Assembly: GCA_016789785.1 (NCBI GenBank)
Contig: JAEUQE010000161.1
Coordinates: 1-21,240, forward strand
DNA length: 21,240 bases
Direction of reading: 5' to 3'
From: Bryobacterales bacterium
GTDB lineage: Bacteria; Acidobacteriota; Terriglobia; Bryobacterales; Bryobacteraceae
The notes beneath the pieces were generated by a model that saw nothing but the letters and a program-made list of their open reading frames with translations, did not search any database and had not been told where the DNA came from. Shown piece by piece: positions 7,795 to 14,575 of the stretch (its first letter is position 1; every line of letters starts with the position of its first letter). A program made the position numbers and the translations under genes.

Positions 7795-9057
7795 ATGAAT
7801 AGCCGCTTCAAGTTCCTGGTTGTGACTTCCTCGACATGCCTGGTAGTGCTGCTGATGATCGGCGCCGTCAAGGGCCGCAGCGCGCCGCCGGAGGATCCCT
7901 ACAAGCATCTGGCGGTGTACACGGAAGTCCTTTCGCGCATCAAGAGCGACTACGTGGAAGAGCCCGACATGAAGAATGTCACGCTTGGAGCGTTGAACGG
8001 ACTGCTGGAATCGCTGGACCCCTATGCCAGCTACCTCAGCGCGGACCAGTACAAGCAGTACCTGAAGTTCAAGGATACGCGCAAGGCGAACGTCGGCCTG
8101 GTGCTTTCGAAGAAGTTTGGTTATTTGAATATCGTGGATGCGATTCCTGGTTCGCCGGCCGCGAAAGCAGGGCTTGCGACGGGTGACGTATTGGAGTCCA
8201 TCGGTGGTGTGACCACGCGTGACATGCCCCTTGCCTATGCGGAGATGCTACTGCAGGGCGATCCGGGCACGAGCGTGGAATTGACCGTGCTTCGGGTGCG
8301 CCGGGGGACGGAGCCGCAGAAGGTGGGTCTGGTGCGCGCGGCTGTAGCGCTGCCTTCCGCCACGTACAAGATGCTTGCCGATCAGATTGGGCGCATCACG
8401 GTAGGTAGCACCGACGTTGGGAAAGCGAAGGAAGTTGCGAATGCCGTGGCGGAGTTGCAGAAACAGGGCGCGAAAAAGATCGTGCTGGATCTGCGCAACG
8501 CTCCCACAGGCTCGCCAGAGGAAGGGATTGCGATCGCGAATCTCTTTATGGACAGTGGCCTGATCTCCTATCTGCAGGGGCAGAAGTCAGGTAAGCAGGA
8601 TTTTAGTGCGCAGCCGGGGAAGGCGATTTGGAAGGGGCCACTGGTGGTGATTACCAACCGGGGCACCGCCAACGGCGCGGAGATCGCGGCCGCCGCCCTG
8701 CTGGATGCGAAGCGTGCCGACGTAGTCGGTGAGCGCTCCTATGGCGACGCTGCTGTACGCAAAGCCATTCTGATGGACGACGGCAGTGCCGTGATTCTGT
8801 CCGTGGCGAAGTACTATTCGCCGGGCGGCAAAGCGATTCAGGATACGGGTGTTACCCCGAATCATCCCATGGCCGAGAGCGAGCCGGCGGCAGAGGACGA
8901 AGAGCAAGCGCCTCCGCCCGCCGCGCCACAAGCGCCTCCACCTCCGCGCGCCGAAGGCGCCAAAACGGGCGAAGATCAGCTTCTGAAGAAAGCGATTGAA
9001 GTGCTCAATTCCGGCAAGGCGGTGGCTGAGGCAGCCGGTACCGGCCAGAAGAAGTAA
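7795..9057 (+). CDS. S41/PDZ C-terminal-processing-protease homologue lacking the catalytic residues
   Basis: A 420-residue protein with an N-terminal membrane segment (about 7-25). A CtpA-type N-terminal helical cap (LGALNGLLESLDPYASYL) follows, then a PDZ domain at about 95-170, the S41 core at about 195-355 and a Pro/Ala/Glu-rich tail. The fold motifs are kept, including LDLR (231-234), VVGERSYG (310-317) and YYSPGGKAIQDTGVTPN. In E. coli Prc the catalytic Ser430 lies in SASASEI and Lys455, 25 residues later, in FGKGTVQ. Here the aligned positions are Asn293 (TANGAEI) and Asp318 (YGDAAVR), exactly 25 apart. The Gln at Lys+4 is Arg322. It is probably a non-proteolytic scaffold or peptide binder in the periplasm. 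AAAGGGG at 7781-7787 is its ribosome site; TATACT at 7734-7739 could be a -10. Confidence 0.88.
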   Translation: MNSRFKFLVVTSSTCLVVLLMIGAVKGRSAPPEDPYKHLAVYTEVLSRIKSDYVEEPDMKNVTLGALNGLLESLDPYASYLSADQYKQYLKFKDTRKANVGLVLSKKFGYLNIVDAIPGSPAAKAGLATGDVLESIGGVTTRDMPLAYAEMLLQGDPGTSVELTVLRVRRGTEPQKVGLVRAAVALPSATYKMLADQIGRITVGSTDVGKAKEVANAVAELQKQGAKKIVLDLRNAPTGSPEEGIAIANLFMDSGLISYLQGQKSGKQDFSAQPGKAIWKGPLVVITNRGTANGAEIAAAALLDAKRADVVGERSYGDAAVRKAILMDDGSAVILSVAKYYSPGGKAIQDTGVTPNHPMAESEPAAEDEEQAPPPAAPQAPPPPRAEGAKTGEDQLLKKAIEVLNSGKAVAEAAGTGQKK

Positions 9058-9092
9058 GAAACAACTTAGACATTGTGTTGGGAAGGAAGTAA

Positions 9093-9404
9093 ATGCCTCT
9101 GTACGAGTATCGATGCAAACAGTGTGAACGGGTGTTTGAAGTGATGCAGAAGTTCTCCGACCCGGCCCTCACTGTTCATGAAGAGTGTGGGGGTGAAGTG
9201 GAGAAGCTCATTTCGCCGCCAGCTTTTCAGTTCAAGGGCAGCGGTTGGTACATTACCGACTACGCGCGCTCCGGCGGTGCGAAGGGCGAATCGAAGAAGG
9301 ACAAGGCCGATTCGAAGTCCAGTGGTTCCTCGGAGAAGACGTCCGATAGCTCTTCGGCCAAGTCCGATTCGAGCAGCAGCACCACTACCACTAAGGCCAC
9401 TTAG
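9093..9404 (+). CDS. FmdB-family zinc-ribbon protein with Ser/Lys/Thr-rich tail
   Basis: A 103-residue protein that begins MPLYEYRCKQC, the hallmark of the FmdB putative regulatory family, and continues with VEKLISPPAFQFKGSGWYITDYAR. The family normally binds zinc with CxxC...CxxC. Here the first knuckle is Cys8/Cys11, and the second is His29-Glu-Glu-Cys32 (HEEC), so the ligand set is predicted CCHC. Residues 65-103 are a low-complexity, charged, Ser/Lys/Asp/Thr-rich tail, presumably disordered. GAAGGAAG just upstream is the ribosome site. The gene follows the S41-like gene by 35 nt and precedes the aminotransferase by 67 nt. Its molecular role is not established. Confidence 0.87.
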   Translation: MPLYEYRCKQCERVFEVMQKFSDPALTVHEECGGEVEKLISPPAFQFKGSGWYITDYARSGGAKGESKKDKADSKSSGSSEKTSDSSSAKSDSSSSTTTTKAT

Positions 9405-9471
9405 AGTTCCGCGGCGCTACGCTGCCTGCGTGGCGCCGCCTCCTGCCTACTTCGTCTGGGCTCCGAACACC

Positions 9472-10689
9472 ATGTCTTCCCCAACCGTGTCTTCCCCAAC
9501 TGTCGCTCCTTCCGCTGCCGCCGTCCCCTATTCCCGAATCCGCGAACTCGGCGAGCTTGCCATGAAGATGGACTCTTCGGTGGCGAATCCCGAGGACAAA
9601 GTCCTGCGGCTCTACTTCGGCGAGAGCAACATTCCCACTCCCGAGTTCATTAAGAGGGCCGCGCAGAAAGCCATGGCCGATGGCTACACGTTCTATACGG
9701 AGAACGCGGGACTTCCATCGACTCGGCAGGCGTTGACGCGCTACTACCAGGAGATTCAGGGCGTCGCGGTTGATCCCGCCACGCAGGTCGTGATCACGAC
9801 TTCCGGTGTGCAGGCGTTGAATGTAGCCATCCGCTGCGTGCTCGATCCAGGCGATGAAGCGATTGTGCTCACTCCCGCATGGCCGAACGGGTCGGCCATC
9901 GTGCAGATGTGTAACGCCACGGTCCGCCAGATTGCACAGCCGTTTCGTGGCGATCGTTACTCCATCGACTACGACGCGCTGGAAGCGGCAGTGACGCCGC
10001 GCACCCGCATGCTGCTCTACACCTCGCCCTCGAATCCGCTGGGCTGGGTTGCGACCGATGAGGACCAGAACAAGCTGCTCGACTTCAGCCGCCGGCACGG
10101 TTTGTGGTTGATGGCGGATGAGGTGTATGAACGCCTCTATTACGAGACGCCATCACTTGGCACGCCAGTCCCCTCGATTCTGAAGAAGACCACGAAGGAC
10201 GATGCAGTGATCGTGGTGCAGTCCTTCTCGAAGACGTGGTGCATGACGGGTTGGCGGGTTGGCTGGATCATCTCACGGCCTGACTTGTGCGAGAAGGCGA
10301 CGCAGTTGAACGAGTTCATCATCTCGCACGCGCCGAGTTTCGCACAGCGGGCTGCGGAAACTGCGCTGCTCTGGGGAGAGAACTCCGTGAAGGAAATGCT
10401 GGCGCGGCTGAAACAGAATCGCGACTTCTGCATGGCCAGCCTGGCGAAGATGAAGGGCGTGCGCGTGCCGAAGCCCGAAGGCGCCTTCTATCTGTTCCCC
10501 CGGGTGGAGGGACTTACGGACTCGTTCGAGTTCTGCAAGCGGTTTCTGGTGGAGGCGAAGGTCGGGCTTGCGCCGGGAGTTGCGTTTGGCGCCGGTGGCG
10601 AGGGGTCGGTGCGAATCTGCTATGCGTCCGAGTTGCCGATCCTGCAGCAGGCCATGGAGCGGTTGGCGCCGTTCCTTGCCAAACGTTAA
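9472..10689 (+). CDS. Class I/II PLP-dependent aminotransferase (aspartate-aminotransferase-like)
   Basis: A 405-residue fold-type I enzyme, near the usual family length. Visible motifs are TTSGVQALNVAI (cofactor phosphate region), SPSNPLG, MADEVYERL (Asp216 and Tyr219 contact the pyridoxal ring), SFSKTWCMTGWRVGW (Schiff-base Lys254) and GSVRICYA (Arg381, substrate carboxylate). It transfers an amino group between an amino acid and a 2-oxo acid in the cytoplasm. The exact substrate cannot be assigned, but a broad aspartate/aromatic/alanine-type enzyme is likely. ATG 9472 is chosen because the body begins soon after and earlier in-frame codons overlap the zinc-ribbon gene. No good Shine-Dalgarno is seen, and GTG 9430 is an alternative. 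Last gene of the plus-strand run. Confidence 0.92.
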   Translation: MSSPTVSSPTVAPSAAAVPYSRIRELGELAMKMDSSVANPEDKVLRLYFGESNIPTPEFIKRAAQKAMADGYTFYTENAGLPSTRQALTRYYQEIQGVAVDPATQVVITTSGVQALNVAIRCVLDPGDEAIVLTPAWPNGSAIVQMCNATVRQIAQPFRGDRYSIDYDALEAAVTPRTRMLLYTSPSNPLGWVATDEDQNKLLDFSRRHGLWLMADEVYERLYYETPSLGTPVPSILKKTTKDDAVIVVQSFSKTWCMTGWRVGWIISRPDLCEKATQLNEFIISHAPSFAQRAAETALLWGENSVKEMLARLKQNRDFCMASLAKMKGVRVPKPEGAFYLFPRVEGLTDSFEFCKRFLVEAKVGLAPGVAFGAGGEGSVRICYASELPILQQAMERLAPFLAKR

Positions 10690-11099
10690 GCGAGGCTACG
10701 CCTCAGACCGGCCAGGCATCGGACTTCGGCCATCGGCTCCATCGCTCGTAAGGCTGCCAGCATCGCCAATGCACCACTCCTGATGTTCTGTGAGGTGTAC
10801 AGGAGGGCGATTCGCCATCGGTGAACCTGCCCACTCAATCGCGGGCGTGACTTGCGCCGGCTCACAGGAATGGGGCAGCGCCTTCCAGGCAACCGCTGCC
10901 CGTGAGACGCCGAATTGGACTCCTTCCCGGGCCTTGCGGCTTTGTGAGATTTTCGTCTTCCGGCCCCCGGAGCGAAGCTGGGATGCACCTCGGAGGCAGC
11001 GTCGGCGATTCGCCTGGCTATGGCTCTCGCAGATACGCAAGGAGCAAAGCACGCGAACGGTGAGCGGGCCTGAATGGACCGCGGTCGCTGTCCAGGCAC
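10690..11099. other. Gene-poor intergenic region with several hairpins
   Basis: 410 nt between convergent genes. Two overlapping minus-strand frames of about 135 codons stay open here, but they have no recognisable motif, are very rich in Arg/Ser/Pro and lack a ribosome site. I do not call a gene. Structures seen: GAGGC/GCCTC at 10692-10704 just after the aminotransferase stop; a large imperfect hairpin at 10861-10906; and GGCGATTCGCC, itself an inverted repeat, at 10806-10816 and again at 11004-11014. It could be a decayed gene, a dispersed intergenic repeat or a structured RNA. Confidence 0.5.
10861..10906. repeat. Two-tier imperfect inverted repeat
   Basis: An inner stem GGGCAGCG (10873-10880) pairs perfectly with CGCTGCCC (10894-10901). 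An outer stem CTCAC (10861-10865) pairs with GTGAG (10902-10906), leaving a one-sided 7-nt bulge. No T-run follows on either strand, so it is not a standard intrinsic terminator. Confidence 0.6.
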
Positions 11100-12464
11100 T
11101 CATTCGTCCGGAGGGTGCCAGGGCACTTGACCGCCGCGGTGCACGTGCTTCATCAACGCAGCCGCCAGGTCGTTGCGCATCTTGGGATTCGCTTTTGCGA
11201 GATCCGTGCGCTCATAAGGGTCGTTCTTCAAGTTGTATAGTTCGAGCGGCGTGAATGGTGTGTTGTGCACCAGTTTCCAGTCGCCGCGCCGCACTGCATG
11301 AATTGGGTTTCCCGCGAAGGCCACGCCCTCCAGCCGCGTCCAGAAAAGATCCCTCGCTGGCAATGCGCGGCCCTGCTTGATTGTCTCCACGAGAGACAAG
11401 CCATGCGTTGCGGACGGCATGCGAAGGCCGGCAACTTCGCAGATGGTGGGCGCGAGATCCATCGACAGCGCGACCTCATCGCACTGGGACCCAGCTTTGA
11501 CCTGGCCGGGCCAGGAGACGATGCCCGGCACGCGGATCCCGCCCTCATACATCTCGCCTTTGCATCCTCGCCAGGGAAGGTTGCGCGCCTCTTCGGGGCA
11601 GTCGCCACCATTGTCGGAAGTAAAGATGACAAGTGTGTTGTCAAGTTGGCCAGTGTCGCGCAGCGTTTTCATGACGCGGCCGATTCCATCATCCATGTGC
11701 TCAATCAACGCGATCAGCTTCGCGCGCTTCTCGTTCGCCGAGGGTTCGCGTTTGCGGACCCGGTCGAGCCATTCCGCGGGCGGTTGGACCGGGTTGTGCG
11801 GGGCGTTGTAGGCGAGATACAGGAATGCGGGCTTGGACGCCTTCCTCCAACTCGCGATCGTCTCCTGTGCCCACGTGGTGAACAGATCCGTGGCATGGCC
11901 TTGCTGACGGAGGCGCGTGCCATTGTGCCACACGTCGGGCTGATCGTCCTGGTGGCCCTGGTGATTGTAATAGTCCATTACCATGCCGCCCAACATGCCG
12001 CGGAACTCTTGGAATCCTCTCGCATTAGGGAGGTTGTAAGGCTCTTCGCCGAGATGCCACTTTCCCACGAGGGCGGTCTGGTAGCCAGCTTTTGAAAGAA
12101 CCTCTGGTAAAAGCCGCGCTTTCGGAGAGAGGTAGCCCCAACTCGTTTCGGGACGCCTGCGAATGACACCCGGTACACCTACGGTTTCCGGATAGCAGCC
12201 GGTCAGGAGGGCGGCGCGGGTGGGCGAGCACACCGGGCAATTGGAGTAGAAGTTTGTGAAGCGCACTCCTAACGCGGCTAGTGCATCCATGTTGGGAGTG
12301 CGAACATCCGGCGCGCCGTGGAGTCCAATGTCACCGTAGCCGAGGTCGTCGGCAAGAATCAGTAACACGTTGGGATGGCGCTTCTGCTGAGCCCTGGCGA
12401 TTGGTAACTGAACGATTGGGGACAGTGCGCCGGCAAAGGAGCGGCGGGTAATTAATTCGGACAT
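11100..12464 (-). CDS. Type I sulfatase (arylsulfatase family) with Tat-like signal
   Basis: A 454-residue sulfatase. The N-terminus, TRRSFAGAL with Arg7-Arg8 and a cleavage region near ARA|QQ, is a Tat-type export signal. The core opens with PNVLLILADDLGYGDIG, where Asp39 and Asp40 bind calcium. It contains the formylglycine signature CSPTRAALLTG, with Cys79 the residue oxidised to the catalytic aldehyde. KWHLG, FTSDNGG and KGEMYEGGIRVPGI supply the remaining active-site positions. It would hydrolyse sulfate esters, probably from sulfated glycans, in the periplasm or outside the cell. No formylglycine-generating enzyme gene lies in the window. The upstream ribosome site (AGGGA) is weak. It is divergent from the Fe-ADH-like gene across 87 nt. 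Confidence 0.94.
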   Translation of the reverse strand: MSELITRRSFAGALSPIVQLPIARAQQKRHPNVLLILADDLGYGDIGLHGAPDVRTPNMDALAALGVRFTNFYSNCPVCSPTRAALLTGCYPETVGVPGVIRRRPETSWGYLSPKARLLPEVLSKAGYQTALVGKWHLGEEPYNLPNARGFQEFRGMLGGMVMDYYNHQGHQDDQPDVWHNGTRLRQQGHATDLFTTWAQETIASWRKASKPAFLYLAYNAPHNPVQPPAEWLDRVRKREPSANEKRAKLIALIEHMDDGIGRVMKTLRDTGQLDNTLVIFTSDNGGDCPEEARNLPWRGCKGEMYEGGIRVPGIVSWPGQVKAGSQCDEVALSMDLAPTICEVAGLRMPSATHGLSLVETIKQGRALPARDLFWTRLEGVAFAGNPIHAVRRGDWKLVHNTPFTPLELYNLKNDPYERTDLAKANPKMRNDLAAALMKHVHRGGQVPWHPPDE

Positions 12465-12479
12465 AATTGCCTGATTCCC

Positions 12480-12535
12480 TGATCAGTGACTTGAGACAAC
12501 TTACAGAGCCGGTACTGGTTCCGCTAAACTGATCA
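12480..12535. promoter_or_regulatory. Paired TGATCA-containing inverted sites between divergent genes
   Basis: TGATCAGT (12480-12487) and ACTGATCA (12528-12535) form an 8-bp inverted pair 40 bp apart in the 87-nt region between the sulfatase and Fe-ADH-like start codons. Each contains the palindrome TGATCA. They are candidate operator half-sites for shared control. No convincing -35/-10 pair was found, so this is tentative. Confidence 0.3.
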
Positions 12536-12551
12536 ACTGGGGCGACTTCCG

Positions 12552-13664
12552 ATGATAGCTAACTTTTCATTTCCGATCCCTGTTTCGTTCGGCCTCGGCG
12601 CCGTGGAACGGTTGCCCCATGAGCTTGGCGCGCGCGGACTCCATCGCCCGATGCTCGTTGCCGCGCGTGATCAGGATGGCTCAGCCGTGGTGAATCGGGC
12701 GCGGCGTCTCGTTCCGGGCTGCTTGGTTTTTAGTGGGATCGACCCGGACCCGACCGAGCAGAATGTTCTTGATGGCGCCGAGACATTCGTGATGGAGCAG
12801 TGCGACACGCTGATTGCGGTGGGCAACGGGAGAGTGATGAACGCAGCCAAAGCCATCCGGCTGAAGGTGCATCACCCGCACCCGCTTGGCGATTACGCGA
12901 GTGATCTGGCGGAGGCTGCCATAATCACGGCGGAGATGCCTCCGCTGGTTACGATTCCCGCATCCGGTGGCGGCGGTTGCGAAGTAAGCCATTGCACCAC
13001 GGTGTTAGTGTCACGATCGAGGCGCAAGATCACGATTCAATCGCAGCACTTGTTTCCCTCGCTGGCGTTGATTGACCCCGAGCTTTCGATCGACGCCGAT
13101 CCGTTTGAGACGGCCGCCAGCGGAATGGAAGTGCTGGGGCGGAGCCTGGAGGCGCTTCTTTCGAAGGCGTTTCATCCGCTCTGCGAGGCCATTGCGGCGG
13201 AGGGTGTGCGGGTTGTGTTCCAGTACCTTCCCGTCGTTGTGGGCAATGGCCGCGACCTGGAGGCGCGGTCCGCCATGGCGAGCGCATCGTTGATGGCGGG
13301 GACGGCGTCTCAGAAAGGGGCGGGTGCGGCGCGTTCGCTGGCGCAGGTGCTCTCTGCAGCCGCGGGGATTCCGGATGGCGAGGCGATGGCTCTCGTGCTG
13401 CCCGCCGTAGTGGAGTTTAACCGCGGTCACGACGGTTCGCGGATCGAGCGCCTGGAGCGTCTGCTGGGCGTGGCCGACCTTCACTTGGCACTCGTGGAAC
13501 TGAGGACGCAGGTGGGTCTCAATGCGCGTCTGCGATCCATCGGTATCGGCGAAGCCGAATTACCCGCTTTGGCCGAAGCCGCCTATGCGGGTCTGGCGCA
13601 CCGTTCGAACCCCCGCGACTGTTCGGCCGAGGATCTGCTGTCTTTGTACAAGCAGTGCTGGTAA
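12552..13664 (+). CDS. Iron-containing alcohol dehydrogenase homologue lacking the metal ligands
   Basis: A 370-residue member of the Fe-ADH/dehydroquinate-synthase-like fold. The start FSFPIPVSFGLGAVERLP matches the usual entry, and LIDPEL (173-178), TAASGMEVLGRSLEA and the IPDG...LVLPAVVEFN block align well. The iron ligands of E. coli FucO are Asp196, His200, His263 and His277. Here the aligned residues are Glu193, Arg197, Arg261 and Asp275, with spacings 4, 64 and 14 against 4, 63 and 14. The nucleotide motif GGGSxxDxAK reads GNGRVMNAAK (91-100), and PTTAGTGSE reads PASGGGGCE. Iron binding looks impossible and NAD(P) binding altered. It may be metal-independent, like some maleylacetate-reductase relatives, or a non-enzymatic descendant. 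Divergent from the sulfatase gene. Confidence 0.85.
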   Translation: MIANFSFPIPVSFGLGAVERLPHELGARGLHRPMLVAARDQDGSAVVNRARRLVPGCLVFSGIDPDPTEQNVLDGAETFVMEQCDTLIAVGNGRVMNAAKAIRLKVHHPHPLGDYASDLAEAAIITAEMPPLVTIPASGGGGCEVSHCTTVLVSRSRRKITIQSQHLFPSLALIDPELSIDADPFETAASGMEVLGRSLEALLSKAFHPLCEAIAAEGVRVVFQYLPVVVGNGRDLEARSAMASASLMAGTASQKGAGAARSLAQVLSAAAGIPDGEAMALVLPAVVEFNRGHDGSRIERLERLLGVADLHLALVELRTQVGLNARLRSIGIGEAELPALAEAAYAGLAHRSNPRDCSAEDLLSLYKQCW

Positions 13665-13671
13665 GTTGAAC

Positions 13672-14022
13672 TCAGCCTGTGACCGGGAGGGCGGCGTCGA
13701 TTACCTCCTTCACGCCGTCCGGTCCTGTCAATGTCAGGAGCCAGTGCGACTGCCCGCTGGGTGCCGTGAGCCGCATGGCAAGGAACGGACAGCAAAGCCG
13801 CTCCAGAGTCATCCACTCGGTGGCTTCCTCGAATGTCACCGCCTCGCGATCCAACTTGAAGAGATATTCCGCCCCGGCTGCGGAACGTTCGGCAATCGCG
13901 GCCTTCACCTTCGCCATCAGGATGCGGTAACGAGGGCGATCCGCCGCGGCAATTGCTTCGGGGTGGCATGCGAGCGGCATGCCCTTTGCGTCTGTGACAG
14001 GAGTGATCGTTGTCTGGCTCAT
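13672..14022 (-). CDS. Small Cys-Cys-Pro-Phe protein, putative MerR-controlled metal/stress protein
   Basis: A 116-residue soluble protein with a characteristic WMTLERLCCPFLAM segment (Cys77-Cys78) and a C-terminal LTLTGPDGVKEVID. I recall this pattern (PLAC near the start, ERLCCPF in the middle, LTGPEGVK at the end) as an uncharacterised family often found beside MerR genes. The adjacent cysteines together with Cys19-His20 could bind a thiophilic metal, which is inference. Its promoter is a MerR-type element whose -10 ends 6 nt before this ATG, so the mRNA would be leaderless. An in-frame ATG at 13980 (residue 15) is the alternative start. It converges on the Fe-ADH-like gene, 7 nt from its stop. 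Confidence 0.82.
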   Translation of the reverse strand: MSQTTITPVTDAKGMPLACHPEAIAAADRPRYRILMAKVKAAIAERSAAGAEYLFKLDREAVTFEEATEWMTLERLCCPFLAMRLTAPSGQSHWLLTLTGPDGVKEVIDAALPVTG

Positions 14023-14028
14023 TTCCCG

Positions 14029-14059
14029 ACTGTAAGACTTAAAGTCAACTTTCAGTCAA
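14029..14059 (-). promoter_or_regulatory. MerR-type promoter of the CCPF gene (19-bp spacer)
   Basis: On the minus strand a -35 TTGACT (14059-14054) and a -10 TACAGT (14034-14029) are separated by 19 bp. This overlong spacer is the defining feature of MerR-activated promoters, in which the regulator untwists the DNA. The dyad operator fills the spacer. The predicted transcription start falls at or within a base or two of the ATG. Confidence 0.85.
14036..14057. promoter_or_regulatory. MerR-family operator dyad
   Basis: GACTTAAAGT (14036-14045) and ACTTTCAGTC (14048-14057) are inverted repeats with 9 of 10 matches around a 2-bp centre. The central AAGT-NN-ACTT matches the core of the E. coli SoxR box. 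The site overlaps the spacer of the minus-strand promoter and lies 15 nt before the regulator's own ATG, so it should serve both activation and autorepression. Confidence 0.85.
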
Positions 14060-14072
14060 GAGGGAACCGCAC

Positions 14073-14495
14073 ATGACGATTGGCGATTTGGCAAGAAGGA
14101 CCGCGACTCCTGCGTCCACCATTCGCTACTGGGAGAAGGCTGGGGTGCTACCGAAGCCTGTCAGAACCAGTGGCCAGCGGCGATATGGAGATGATGCCAT
14201 CCATCGAATCTCTGTAGTGCGCCTTGCTCAGGCCTGCGGCTTCCAGTTGGACGAAACCCGGCGTCTGCTGCATGGTTTTGAGGCGGCCGCGACGCCCTCG
14301 CGGCGGTGGAGGGAACTCGCCACGGAGAAGCGTTCGGAAATCGACCGGCACATCGCGCGTCTCCAGGCTATGCGGCGATTGGTGGATTGGGTTCTGGAAT
14401 GCAGGTGTGGAGGTCTGGAGGAGTGTGGGCGCATTGCGTCCATAGTGATGGGCGCCTCAGCGCGCGGGCCGGAGAGACTTCCTGGAAAAGTGTAA
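14073..14495 (+). CDS. MerR-family transcriptional regulator with C-terminal cysteine cluster
   Basis: A 140-residue MerR protein. The N-terminal winged helix-turn-helix is clear (MTIGDLARRTATPASTIRYWEK... GQRRY), followed by the long dimerisation helix and a C-terminal effector loop ECRCGGLEECGRI. Cys110, Cys112 and Cys118 have the same spacing (2, 6) as the last three of the four SoxR iron-sulfur cysteines (C-x2-C-x-C-x5-C); the first is Val107 here. The signal could be a thiophilic metal or a redox cue; the lack of the fourth Cys argues against a standard 2Fe-2S cluster. AAGAGGG at 14058-14064 is a good ribosome site, 8 nt before the ATG. It is divergent from the CCPF gene, whose promoter it should activate. 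Confidence 0.92.
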   Translation: MTIGDLARRTATPASTIRYWEKAGVLPKPVRTSGQRRYGDDAIHRISVVRLAQACGFQLDETRRLLHGFEAAATPSRRWRELATEKRSEIDRHIARLQAMRRLVDWVLECRCGGLEECGRIASIVMGASARGPERLPGKV

Positions 14496-14555
14496 TGTCT
14501 GCAATCCGATCGGGAAGCGGTTTCGTAGATTCTGTTGAGTCAGTAAGCTCACCTC

Positions 14556-14575
14556 GCCCGATTGGGTGATCGGGC
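14556..14575 (+). terminator. Hairpin after the MerR gene
   Basis: A perfect 7-bp stem GCCCGAT (14556-14562) / ATCGGGC (14569-14575) with a 6-nt loop lies 60 nt after the MerR stop. It has no T-run, so it is a possible Rho-dependent or structural end only. Confidence 0.4.

Noticed and set aside
9178..9471. N-terminal extension of the aminotransferase
   Set aside because: It would overlap most of the zinc-ribbon gene and adds an Arg/Pro-rich stretch foreign to the family.
10696..11103. Candidate small minus-strand gene downstream of the sulfatase gene
   Set aside because: No ribosome site or domain, and a second frame is equally open; treated as intergenic and reported only as an observation.
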